Positions 49,318 through 58,957 of a DNA stretch of 64,000 nucleotides are shown piece by piece; position 1 is the stretch's first letter, and every line of letters starts with the position of its first letter. The stretch comes from Tranzscheliella williamsii. Lineage: Eukaryota; Basidiomycota; Ustilaginomycetes; Ustilaginales; Ustilaginaceae. Below the pieces are notes generated by a model, which did no database searches, was not told the DNA's origin, and saw nothing but the letters and a program-made list of their open reading frames with translations. The translations under genes were made by a program, and so were the position numbers. The stretch is from the NCBI GenBank assembly GCA_023212725.1, contig JALBYF010000046.1:1-64000 (forward strand), written 5' to 3'.

Positions 49318-50502
49318 CTACTGAGACTGAAAAAGGCCGTCGAGCTCTTCCAGCTCGCCGACGGCGTAGACGCTCTCGAGGCCGAGGTCGAAGTTGTAGG
49401 TGGCGCCGCGCTTGCTGCCACGCGCGAGAAGGACGTCCTCCTCGTCGCCGCGGATGTCGCCGTCGACGGCCCAGTCGTCTTGGCGCTCCCCCGACGGTCG
49501 CTTGAGTGCTGCGGGCGGCGCGTCCTTGCTCGGGGGCTGCGAGGCCGAGGGCGGCACCGGCGTGTCCAGCACCGCCGAGATGCCGATCGTGCGCACCTTT
49601 TCGCGCATCATCGACACCTGCGAGTCGGAGACCTGGCCGGTGTTGGTCAGCACAAAGTCATCGAACGGAATCTGTAGGCGGGGCATCAGCAAAACAGAAA
49701 GGGTGCTGTCAGTGATGCAACGGCGAAGAGAGACAGGAGAGGCGCAGAGCCGTTTTTTAGGAAACTTACCAGCACCGTCTGCCATGCGGAGCCCTTGGTT
49801 TCGTCGAGGTAGAGGCGGTGCTGGAAGAGATCGCTTGTCACGGGTCCGTCGGTCTGAATGTTGACAAAGAACTTGGGGCCGGGGGGTTCCTTCTTGCCGA
49901 GGCCGAGGGCGTGGATAGCGCGGCTTGCTGCGGGGCCGGAGGGGTCGTGAGCATGGAGGGCGGCGCGAAGGCGGCTGGTGCTTTCGGCCTTGTCGGACTG
50001 GGCGGCGGCGGGCTTCTTGGCAAGGTGGTTGCAGACGCGCAGAGCGAGGTACGGATGCACGGTAGTGTCCCAGCACTGGTTTCCGAAGAGTGTCGGGCGG
50101 TTGCGGTTGCGGAAGCCGGCGTATCCGCTGCGCTCGATCTTGCCGCCGCGCGGCACCTGCGACGAGAGCGTCCCGTAGAAGCGCCCGCGCGACGCCTCGT
50201 CCAACCCCAGCCGGCACTGCGACAGCCCCCCGATATCCGAGTCCGACCCCGTGGCAAACGTCGACAGATGCGATGCATGCGTCAGCGCATACACCAGCAT
50301 CGCACCCTGGTTCTTCGACGAAGGCGAAATCTCCATGCGCATCACTGCCACAAAAGAGCAGAGCCACAGCGTCAGTACCAACCCAGACGCAGCGCCATGC
50401 CAGGCGCAGCACCACCCTCGTTTACTCACTCTTGGCGGTCTCATCCCGGGCCACCTCGACAGAACGCTGCAAAGCCTGGCCGAACGCTTTGAACAGCGAC
50501 AT
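49318..50502 (-). CDS. CIA30 / NDUFAF1 complex I assembly factor
   Basis: Three exons, 50502-50430, 50344-49770 and 49671-49318, with introns of 85 and 98 bases, give 333 residues. The first exon encodes MSLFKAFGQALQRS. The CIA30 domain follows: DIGGLSQCRLGLDEASRGRF, FYGTLS, GYAGFRNRNRP, FFVNIQTDGPV, LYQH-type HRLYLDE and, across the second junction, WQTVLIPFDDFVLTNTG. CIA30 helps assemble the membrane arm of mitochondrial complex I; some family members lie outside mitochondria. No strong presequence is visible. The C-terminal acidic tail is not conserved. The join at TVL/IPF supports the splice sites. Confidence 0.88.
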
Positions 50503-50934
50503 GTCTGCGTGTCGTAGTGCCTGTAACGATGGCGGTGATGGGAACCACCAAAGCCGTGTAAGTGCCCTTTCTTCCGCTGCAAAACGCCATCACTGCGCAA
50601 TTTGTGGAGGAGACGCCTCTCACACTCAACGCTCACTCACACACTTCACTGCTGTTGCTTCCGTACGCTAGCGAGAATTTAGCTGCAGTCTAACAGTGAG
50701 CTTGTTTGATCGCAGCGTGGATCGTCATCTGATTATTGTGATTGCGATTCGGATCGCTCACCTTGGCAGACCAACACGCCTCAGTGCAAGGACTATGACT
50801 GTGACTGCTAAGTCTCTCGTCTTCTGTTTGCCAACACACTGGCAACTTCAATTACGGTGCATGCTGGCAGTTTCGACTAGTGTGCATGGGCTAGGAATGA
50901 GGAGCACGACGAGCATAGTCCTAGCTTGGAGAGA
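50503..50934. other. intergenic region with TGTGACT motif
   Basis: 432 bases between CIA30 and the phosphatase 3' end. TATGACTGTGACTG is at 50794-50807. Nothing else is recognised. Confidence 0.45.
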
Positions 50935-52341
50935 CTAAGCAGGTGTAGCGGAAGTCTTCTGGTCGAGCTGTGAACGGAGCTCTACGCTGGTGTCGCGCTG
51001 GTGGACGGTGCTGGAGGAGCCTGGGTGGAGGAGGTGTCGTGCGCGTGGATAGCTGCCCTTGTTCTTGCGGACGAGGGTGAGGCCGGTAAGCGCACTGACC
51101 AGGCCGAGCAGGAGCAGTGCGACGGCCAGGCTGACCAGCGCTCCGATGACGCCTGCCACGACGGGCGAGACCTGGTGTTTGCCCGTCGTGGAGGTGATGT
51201 CGGCGTACTTGCGCCCGCTGCCGGTCCCGTTGAGTAGATTAAGGGTGGTGCATCCGCGCGCCGTGGTCTCGCCGCACACATTGCACCAGTCGGCGAGTGT
51301 ATCGATGCGGGAGCTCGCAAAGTGGCTGGTGAAATCGGCCGTCTTTATCGAAGCGGAGCCGAGGACCGGGTAGGAATCCAAGCTGCCGTACGAGCCGTTG
51401 CGGAAGAATACCTGCATGGTCTGGTCCTGGTGGATCTCAAAGACCATGGCGGACGCATAGTCGACCAGCTTGCCCTCCAGGGATGGGATCTGCAGCATGG
51501 AGAAAAGCGAAAAGAAGGGCTTGTAGGAAGCAGCCACTATTGCGACCTTCAACGGATTCGTCGAGTTGGCCACTTCGGTAATGGCTTCGCTCAAGGGATT
51601 GAGGATGCTGCGCCCGGCGATATTGCCGATGCTCGATTCGTCAGAAGAGCTGAAGATGCCTGCCTCATGATACTCGGCCCAAAACAAGGCGTTACTCAAC
51701 ACCTCGCTGGAGATCTGCGGCGCCAGCGTACTGTTGTGGATGCTCTCGACGTTGAGAAAGTCAAAGAGGTTCCAGGCGTTGACGAGGTTCTTTGGCCTGT
51801 TGCCGACGAGCGAGTCAGAAAGAGAGTCAAAGAAAGGTTGAGCGACGGCGCTTCTGTTCTTGAAGTCGGAGCTGTTGTAAAAGTTGCTCGTCCAGTCGTC
51901 GAACTTGTCGCAATCGGTCCAAGGCTCCATCACATAGGATTGAGCTGTCTCGATGGTCTCGATAGGAATCAACTGAGCACGATTATCCCACGAGACGGTG
52001 GTGCCATTGGCCAGGGCGGTGGTGTCATTGAAGGGAGGGTAGAGACCTTGCATGAAAGCATTGGCGCTTTCGATGATCACACCCCCTTCTCCGCCAGCGT
52101 CGGCCTGCACAGTGACCTGCGAGTTTTCGGCGAGATCGGTGTCGAGTCCTTGAATAACAGTGGCAGAGGTGGAGTTCAGGTACCGAGAACGCAGCTGTGC
52201 GCCACTGTTCAGCTCCTGAAGGTAGCCAAGCACGGTCAGGTTGGTGTTGGACGCCGTATAGGTGAGCGGGGACTGGTAGAAGCCCTGGCGGTCACCATGG
52301 CGCAAAAGCACAACGATGCCGGTCACAGGAGAGTCGGTCAT
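50935..52341 (-). CDS. histidine phosphatase superfamily (clade 2) membrane protein, catalytically unusual
   Basis: 468 residues from the ATG at 52341. The N-terminal RHG motif is intact (Arg14-His15-Gly-Asp-Arg18, in VVLLRHGDRQGFYQ), and DAGGEGGVIIESA and GNIAGRSIL follow. Where active acid phosphatases have the proton-donating HD motif, this protein reads VAASYKPFFSLFSML, with no His-Asp. A single membrane segment lies near 400-425 (GVIGALVSLAVALLLLGLVS), followed by a basic cytosolic tail. Many NxS/T sites imply an extracellular head, yet no signal peptide precedes RHG. I believe related fungal proteins share the SYKPF variant (from memory, unchecked). Activity is doubtful. Confidence 0.8.
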   Translation of the reverse strand: MTDSPVTGIVVLLRHGDRQGFYQSPLTYTASNTNLTVLGYLQELNSGAQLRSRYLNSTSATVIQGLDTDLAENSQVTVQADAGGEGGVIIESANAFMQGLYPPFNDTTALANGTTVSWDNRAQLIPIETIETAQSYVMEPWTDCDKFDDWTSNFYNSSDFKNRSAVAQPFFDSLSDSLVGNRPKNLVNAWNLFDFLNVESIHNSTLAPQISSEVLSNALFWAEYHEAGIFSSSDESSIGNIAGRSILNPLSEAITEVANSTNPLKVAIVAASYKPFFSLFSMLQIPSLEGKLVDYASAMVFEIHQDQTMQVFFRNGSYGSLDSYPVLGSASIKTADFTSHFASSRIDTLADWCNVCGETTARGCTTLNLLNGTGSGRKYADITSTTGKHQVSPVVAGVIGALVSLAVALLLLGLVSALTGLTLVRKNKGSYPRARHLLHPGSSSTVHQRDTSVELRSQLDQKTSATPA

Positions 52342-53278
52342 GGTAAAAGCGTTTGTAAGACGGAGGGGCGAAATGCAAGCAAATCAGTAACAGACCGGAA
52401 GGAAAGAGCAAACGAGAAACAGACAGGAAGGAAAGAGCAGACGGATCCACTCTGTCGGCGTAGAGGAAGATGGGAGCGGCCCTGTCCATCAGCCGAGAAG
52501 ATGGAGTCTGTGGATGGCTCTATCGGAGAAGAGCGAAACCGAGATAGAACGTAGGAGCTAAAAACCGGCTCGGCAAAGCACTCACAAAAATCGCAGCCTA
52601 TCTTTCGGCAGCGTGATTGGCTGCCGCGATGCGAAAGCGGAGAAGCTGGTCTTGAGCGACTCAACGTTCAGGACCACATGCCTCGTTGGCCTACACAGTC
52701 ACGCGGTCGCTCTACAAGCCATCCCGGCGGGATCCAATCCTGCTACCATCTTCCAACCCGGCCTCCGTTTGCTTACTTCAGACATCAGACTCGGACGCCC
52801 GCGATAAGATGGCAGCGGGAGTACATCCAGCAGACCATCTAGCCGTTTCCCACCTGGCTAAGGCAAGTAGTGCCTATTTAGACATGTAGGTGGGCTTCAG
52901 CCGCAACCTTCCAGTTAGCAGCGCGTGTCGTATCGCGTCGTTACGCGCGCATCTCAAAATCGACCGTCGGCAAAATCTAACATAGCAGGTAGGGGTTCTT
53001 TTCTTTGCTCTCGTCCGGCATTCACATTCTGCTCTGCTCTGGAATCTGACACAAAGACAGGGAAGAAGCACTCTTTCGCCGACGTGGCCATGCTGAGCTG
53101 CATGCTGCCCTGCTCGCCGTTGCCCTTCCACCTCTGCCACCCCTGTGCATCCCACTGACATCTACTGCACCTGGTCATCTGCTTCTTGCAAAGGGTGTTC
53201 CGGTGTTGGACGCGTTGTTATCGTAGTGGCACCACCTCTCCGCCCTCTCGCTGCCATCTTTTTAAAGTGCGAGCAGCG
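52342..53278. other. divergent intergenic region
   Basis: 937 bases between the phosphatase (minus) and the acetyl-CoA transporter (plus). TTTTTAAAG lies about 20 bases before the transporter ATG. No gene is recognised. Confidence 0.5.
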
Positions 53279-55114
53279 ATGCCTTCCAAGCCCGCGCCAT
53301 CAACGCCGGCTTCTGCCGCCAACGGCGACGTTCATCTGCGCCACCGGTCAACGGCGCCTACCATAAACGGGTCGCCAAGTTCGGATGTCGTGGAGACGTC
53401 CGATATGCTCTCCACTCGTAGTCACAATGCCAAGGTCATCGAAGACCCTTCAGACCTGCAGGAAGCAGGCGTACCCGTACGCTCAGCCATTGGCGGCTCC
53501 ACCATCATCGACGAAAAGAGCCGCTCGGCGGATGCACAGGTGACAACAACAGAAGCTGGCGGCTTCATGGACCTCTCGCCAAAAGACCGAAAGGCGATGA
53601 TCCTGCTCGTCATTCTGTATCTGCTTCAAGGCGTCCCTGTCGGTCTGGCTTTTGGCACCATGCCGTTTCTGCTCAAGTCGAAATTGAGCTATGGAGATAT
53701 CGGCTTCTTCATGCTATGCACCTACCCGTACTCGCTCAAGCTCTTCTGGAGTCCCATCGTCGACTCGATCTTTATCAATGAGCTGCGCCTTCCTTTGCTC
53801 GGCACCATCTCCCTCGGTCGTCGAAAGAGCTGGATCGTTCCCATCCAGGCTACCGTAGGCGTCATGTTCTGGTATCTCGCAAAGAATGTCGACCAGCTCC
53901 TCCTGGCCGATGTTCCGAACATCACCCTGATCACCGCCATCTTCTTTGTCATGATCCTCTTTGCCGCCACCCAGGACATTGCTGTCGACGGCTGGGCTTT
54001 GACGCTGCTATCTCAGGAGAACCTCTCGTACGCCAGCACGGCACAGACCGTTGGGCTCAACTCTGGCTACTTTCTCAGCTTCACCGTCTTCCTCGCTTTC
54101 AACTCGGTCGAGTTCAGCAACAAGTACTTTCGCTCTACCCCTCTCGAGTATCCTCTGCTTACCCTCTCGGGCTATCTGCGGTTCTGGGCCGTTGGATTCC
54201 TCGTCGTCACAGCGTGGCTCGTCGTGTTCAAGAAGGAGGATGCCGAGTCGGCCGATGCACCCGAGATGGACACGGCCAAGGTCTATTCGATCATGTGGCG
54301 CATATGCCAACTCAAGCATGTACAGACCTTTATCCTGATCCACTTTCTCGCCAAGATTGGATTCCAGGCGAACGAGGCGGTGACCGGCTTGAAGCTGGTC
54401 GAAAAGGGTTTCGGCAAGGAAGACCTGGCGCTTGCCGTGCTGATTGACTTTCCATTCCAGCTCATCTTTGGCTACTTGGCCGCACGATGGAGCAAGGGAG
54501 AGAAAGCGTTGCAGCCGTGGATCGTCGCCTTTTTCTTCCGGCTGGGCTTTGCTCTGCTATCGATGGCGATCGTCAAGGGCATGCCTACGGCGCCGATCGG
54601 GGCGGGCTATTTCTTCATTGTCATCGCAAGCACGGTGGCCAGCAGCTTTGCTTCCACGGTGCAGTTCGTGGGTATTTCGGCCTTCCATACGCAGATCGCG
54701 GACCCGCTGATCGGGGGCACGTACATGACGCTGCTCAATACGGTCTCGAACCTGGGTGGGACGTGGCCGCGCTACTTTGTGCTCAAGGCGGTGGATCTGT
54801 TTACGCTCTCGAGCTGCCAGCCGCCGTCGGGCGCGGCGCTGCTCAAGGACCCCGAGATCGCGCGGCTCTGGGCGACCGCCTCCAAGGGCATCGGCGCGCG
54901 CGAGTGCACCTCGGACATGGCCAAGGCCGCCTGCTCCGCCGCTGGCGGCGTCTGCCTCATCGAGCGCGACGGCTACTACTGGACCTCGACCCTCTGCGTC
55001 CTCCTCGGCTCGCTCGTCCTTGTCACTTTTATCATCCCCGCCTCCCGCAAGCTCCAGGCCCTCCCGCTCAGCGCCTGGCGCGTCAACCTGCACGCCAACT
55101 CAAAATCCCACTAG
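53279..55114 (+). CDS. acetyl-CoA transporter, SLC33/AT-1 family
   Basis: 611 residues. An N-terminal hydrophilic region of about 100 residues is followed by about 12 membrane segments of the SLC33A1 family. Motifs: LYLLQGVPVGLAFGTMPFLL, YPYSLKLFWSPIVDS, LGRRKSWIVPIQ, ATQDIAVDGWALTLLS, NSGYFLSF, LIHFLAKIGFQANEAVTGLK and LIGGTYMTLLNTVSNLGGTW. Human AT-1 imports acetyl-CoA into the ER and Golgi for lysine or sugar acetylation. In fungi this transporter probably supports acetylation of glycans or secretory proteins. The ATG at 53279 is the first in frame. Confidence 0.92.
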   Translation: MPSKPAPSTPASAANGDVHLRHRSTAPTINGSPSSDVVETSDMLSTRSHNAKVIEDPSDLQEAGVPVRSAIGGSTIIDEKSRSADAQVTTTEAGGFMDLSPKDRKAMILLVILYLLQGVPVGLAFGTMPFLLKSKLSYGDIGFFMLCTYPYSLKLFWSPIVDSIFINELRLPLLGTISLGRRKSWIVPIQATVGVMFWYLAKNVDQLLLADVPNITLITAIFFVMILFAATQDIAVDGWALTLLSQENLSYASTAQTVGLNSGYFLSFTVFLAFNSVEFSNKYFRSTPLEYPLLTLSGYLRFWAVGFLVVTAWLVVFKKEDAESADAPEMDTAKVYSIMWRICQLKHVQTFILIHFLAKIGFQANEAVTGLKLVEKGFGKEDLALAVLIDFPFQLIFGYLAARWSKGEKALQPWIVAFFFRLGFALLSMAIVKGMPTAPIGAGYFFIVIASTVASSFASTVQFVGISAFHTQIADPLIGGTYMTLLNTVSNLGGTWPRYFVLKAVDLFTLSSCQPPSGAALLKDPEIARLWATASKGIGARECTSDMAKAACSAAGGVCLIERDGYYWTSTLCVLLGSLVLVTFIIPASRKLQALPLSAWRVNLHANSKSH

Positions 55115-55297
55115 TCTCGCTCCCACCTGCTCCCGACATCACCGCATGCAAGCATCCCATGTACCGCTAGACAGGCGACAAACCATTTCCATCTCTGCTC
55201 AGCATAGACTCGAATGAGTCTGGCTGGCATGATCACGAATGGCCCCACGTCGCCAGGAGTCGGTGGGTGCGTCGGTGGTGTGGATGAGTTGCAAAGA

Positions 55298-56659
55298 TTA
55301 GAAGGGCGACGAGGTGAGGGAGGAGAGGCCTGCAGCGGAGCTGAAGCGGGCGAGCTGGTGGGGGGGTGGGCAGTTGGCGTTGTCGCGGATGGCGAGGGCT
55401 TCTGGGAGCCATTTGTCCATGTTCTGGATGCGTTGGGAGGAGACGGGGTGGGTGGAGAGGAGGGCTTGGGCGGAGGCGAGGGGGCCGGAGGTGGTTGGGT
55501 CAGCTGCGGCCATGCGGGACCAGAGGCGGCTGGCCTCGCGCGGGTCGAAGCAGGCGCGTGCCATGATGCGGAGGCCGAGCAAGTCGGCCTCGAGCTCGGT
55601 CTTGCGCGAGTTGGGCAGCGAGAGGAGGAGGGTGAGTGCCGCGCGGCTGAGGCCGATGTCGAGCCCGAGCGCGTCCAGGACGACGGTGGCGAAGAGGAGC
55701 ACCTTGTAGCCGGACATCTTTTCGGCAGAGTGGCGCGCGACCTGATGCGCCACCTCGTGGCCCAGCACTGTCGCCAGCCCGTCGGCGTTGGCGCAGACGG
55801 GGAGGAGGCCGGTAAAGACAAAGATCTTGCCGCCTGGCAGCACAAACGCGTTCTTCTGCCGCGGGTCGTCGATCACGAACACCTCCCACTTGGTCGCATC
55901 CGCATCGGTTGCGCTCGCACCCTGCGAGCGGTTCGAGCCGTACTGGATCCCGCCCTCTTGGCCGTGCGAGGGGTGGTCGAGGCGCGCATCGCCGCGCGTG
56001 TGCGCCGGCTGGTGCTCCACCGCCTTGTCCAGCGCGGCGACAATGCGGCTCGCCACCGCACGCACCTGCTTGGACGCCGGATGCGACGCCGGCAGAATGC
56101 GCCCCTTGTACTCGGCCAGCGTCTGCCGGAACGTCTCGGCGCCAAGCTGGTGCTCCTGCGCCGCGCTCACGTCGATAAACCGCCACCGCCCCGTCTCAGG
56201 CACCTGCTCGAGATGGACCACGTAGTAGACGCCCGCGCCTGCCAGCGCAACCAGGATCAGCGCCGGCGGCCGCGAAAAGCGCCCGCGCCCCCCACCGCCC
56301 CCGCTACCACCCGAAGAGCCCGCGAAACGTTGGTAGACCGTTGGCTGCACCTGACGCGCAGGCCGACGAAACAGCTGTTCTTCCAACTGCCGGCGAAGCG
56401 CATCCGGTGATAGCTGTTGTTGTGGTTCTCGTTGTGAGGAAACACCGCCCTCGCCCGGTCGACGCCTTATCTCGGTCTCTCCAAAGCGCCTATACGAGGC
56501 CAAAGAGCAGGCACTGACATTGATGCCTCGATCCGAGCGAGCGAGCGGCGAGGTGCGAATAAGCAAGCTCCCCAGCGCCGCCGCCCTCTGCGTCTGGACG
56601 GGAAAAGAGCGTGATAGCCCGGTGGAGCTGTGCAGAAGCCGCGGAGACAGCATCCTCAT
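55298..56659 (-). CDS. OMA1: OMA1-type mitochondrial metalloprotease (M48)
   Basis: 453 residues. The N-terminus is rich in Arg, Ser and Leu without acidic residues (mitochondrial presequence). A Gly-rich stretch and a membrane segment at about 134-149 (ALILVALAGAGVYYVVHL) follow. The M48 domain holds the zinc motif HEVAH at 301-305, TELEADLLGL with the third ligand Glu, and NAFVLPGGKIFVFTGLL. OMA1 cleaves inner-membrane proteins under stress, such as Mgm1/OPA1-like substrates. An insert of about 40 residues (HTRGDARLDHP region) lies before the core. The start at 56659 was chosen over 56653 and over upstream non-ATG codons. The gene is convergent with the transporter. Confidence 0.9.
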   Translation of the reverse strand: MRMLSPRLLHSSTGLSRSFPVQTQRAAALGSLLIRTSPLARSDRGINVSACSLASYRRFGETEIRRRPGEGGVSSQREPQQQLSPDALRRQLEEQLFRRPARQVQPTVYQRFAGSSGGSGGGGGRGRFSRPPALILVALAGAGVYYVVHLEQVPETGRWRFIDVSAAQEHQLGAETFRQTLAEYKGRILPASHPASKQVRAVASRIVAALDKAVEHQPAHTRGDARLDHPSHGQEGGIQYGSNRSQGASATDADATKWEVFVIDDPRQKNAFVLPGGKIFVFTGLLPVCANADGLATVLGHEVAHQVARHSAEKMSGYKVLLFATVVLDALGLDIGLSRAALTLLLSLPNSRKTELEADLLGLRIMARACFDPREASRLWSRMAAADPTTSGPLASAQALLSTHPVSSQRIQNMDKWLPEALAIRDNANCPPPHQLARFSSAAGLSSLTSSPF

Positions 56660-57008
56660 GGTACCTCTATAGTCACGAAATAGGGGCCCCAGACCACCAG
56701 GCATGGGTAATGATATTGTTAGGTGCCAAGGAGCAGCCAGCTTTACTCTTGCGGATGACGTCCTCACCGCCTCCACCCAAACCTGGGATATACACGTTAT
56801 GTACACCACACACACACGCGCACCATGTGGTTCACGATTCACATCCTCAAAGGTCCTCTTCTGCGGCCTGGCCACACAAGATCACCAGTTCGGGAGCCAA
56901 CGCCGACCTCCTTGATACGGACTCGATCATCCTGTGGGTCTGCCTTTGCATCTTGGCTTGCGGCACAGAAGATTTTCGACGAGGTTGATTCTTTCCACAG
57001 ATTGCCTT
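56660..57008. other. intergenic region
   Basis: 349 bases between the OMA1 start and the pseudogene. It contains ACACACACACGCGCAC and TTCACGATTCAC. No gene is recognised. Confidence 0.45.
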
Positions 57009-57480
57009 TTCCGGCCACTATCCGCCAAGGCCGGTGACCGGGTGGTCAACCCTGCTTCGAGCCTGGGACTGCTGGAGGGACACGGGGACGAGATCACATA
57101 CAGAATCAGGGATGGCAAGACCGAGCAGGACGTCGATGCGCTCAAGGAGGCAAGCAAGCGCGCCGTCGCGGACGGCATATCGAAGGAAAAGGGACGGGCG
57201 GGCCATCAGACCGCTCCCATCTACAGCACCAGCAAGTGTGGCCTGATCGCCATCACCGTACCTGCCCAAGAATACAAGGGTCAGGGCAAAGGCATCATCG
57301 TCAACAGCTGCTGCCCTGGGTGCAAGTACCCTCCCTGCTTGCCCTCGACCGATCGAGCAGACGCATGGCAAGCGACCGCTGATTCTGTTTGCGGTTTGCA
57401 CTTTTTCACTCCGCCGCAGACGTCAATACCGAACACATGGGTAGCAAGACGCTGACGAAATGCCGAGACACCCGTCTTCT
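57009..57480 (+). pseudogene. decayed short-chain dehydrogenase, relative of the 57958 gene
   Basis: The plus frame carries TEQDVDALKEASKRAVAD, YSTSKCGLIA and IVNSCCPG. These align with SEQDVDALMEDFKAAVAD, YATSKCGLIA and TVNSVCPG of the intact gene at 57958-58891. The N-terminal two thirds (nucleotide-binding half) are absent. At the intron site the donor GT has become GC (GGGTGCAAGTA against GGATGTAAGTA). An acceptor-like GCAG then ACGTCAATACCG still matches the second exon, with small indels after it. I read it as a truncated, mutated duplicate; it cannot bind NAD(P)H. Confidence 0.8.
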
Positions 57481-57957
57481 TGCTATTCAGAAGACGCAGT
57501 AGTAGTTGGCCTTCGGGCCCGAAAAGGAGCTGCAGCCTGGGGCTATCGTCTAGAGGCAATCTCTTTGGCACGATCAGTCACTCTGACAGTCATACAGGGT
57601 TGGCATCCGTCTGAAATTACAGTAGTAGTCGTCAGAGCTGCTGGGGTCGCCGAGAGCGACAGTCGTGTACCAACGTCTTTCCGCGGGGCGAGTGCTTCTG
57701 TGCCGCCCTTTCGTCAATGCGGCCGGCGGCGCTGAGGGACGGGGCTGCTTCGGGATGCTGGTATGTAAAGCGACAACGCACAGCGTCGTCATCGTCGAGA
57801 AAAGGAAAGAATTCCACCTCCACCTGATATATGCCCGACTTCCGCGGCTTTTTCACGGTGTGCGCTGACACAGCTACAAGACAGCCAGGTAGACAGCCAC
57901 CATTCGACGTGCACACCACTTGCCTGCGACAGGTCGAATCGGGGAAGCTTTCTCAAC
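57481..57957. other. intergenic region
   Basis: 477 bases between the pseudogene and the intact dehydrogenase; nothing is recognised. Confidence 0.45.
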
Positions 57958-58891
57958 ATGGTCACAGCTCTTGTGTCGGGAGGCAATCGTGGCGTTGGCT
58001 ATGGCATTGTGCGGCGGCTGGCGAGCGAGTTTCCCACGAGCGCGCGGTACGGCACGACGTCGGAGCGGCTGACGATCTATCTCGGTGCTCGCGATGTGGG
58101 CAAGGGGCAGGAGGCGCGGACGTCGATTCTGAACGAGCTGCCTGGGTCGGTGGCGGAGCGCGTGTCGATCGAGGTGCGGCAGCTGGACATTGCGTCGCAC
58201 GACTCGCTCGCCCAGCTGGCGCGCGAGCTGGCGCCCGGCCTCGACATCCTGATCAACAACGCCGGCATCGCTATGGACGGCTTTGACGCCGAGGTCGCCA
58301 CCAAGACCATCGACACCAACTACTACGCCGTCAAGGACGCCATCCGCACCCTCCCCGTCAAGCACGGCGGGCGCATCGTCAACGTCGCCTCGATCTCCGG
58401 TGCCCTCCGCGGTTACGGCACCGACATCACCAGCCGCTTCCAAAACGCAAAATCAGAGCAAGACGTCGATGCCCTCATGGAAGACTTCAAGGCCGCCGTC
58501 GCCGACAACACCTGGAAGCAGAAGGGCTGGAAGGGCGCCGCCTACGCCACCAGCAAGTGTGGCTTGATCGCCTACACCAAGGCGCTTGCTCAGGAATACA
58601 AGCGCCAGGACAAAAACATCACCGTCAACAGCGTCTGTCCTGGATGTAAGTATCTTTCTGGCTCGCTTCAAGTTGTGCAGCGTGGCAGGCATCCGCTGAC
58701 TCTATATACACCTTGCCGTCCACGCCCTCGCTGCCTCCGCCACAGACGTCAACACGGACATGACCAAGGGCAAGGGACACAAAACATGGGAGCAGGGCGC
58801 CGAAACTCCCGTCTTTGTCGCCCTCCACGAGACCCAAGGCATCACGGGCGAGTTCTGGAAAGAAAACAAGGTCCATCCTTGGGTCGGCTAG
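57958..58891 (+). CDS. carbonyl-reductase-type short-chain dehydrogenase
   Basis: Two exons, 57958-58645 and 58746-58891, with a 100-base GTAAGT..CAG intron, give 277 residues. Classical SDR: nucleotide loop VSGGNRGVGYGIVRRL (TGxxxGxG type, with Ser for Thr), LDILINNAGIAMDG, IVNVASISG, and catalytic Tyr196-x3-Lys200 in YATSKCGL. Exon 2 supplies DVNTDMTKGKG, the substrate-lid segment of carbonyl reductases. It reduces a carbonyl compound with NADPH; the substrate is unknown. The insert with SEQDVDALMEDF between the Ser and Tyr motifs is typical of CBR1-like enzymes. Confidence 0.9.
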
Positions 58892-58957
58892 CAACAACCG
58901 GCTGATATAGTACACTAGTTTAGCATGTAATAGTACAAGCTGAGGCGTTTGCGTGAA

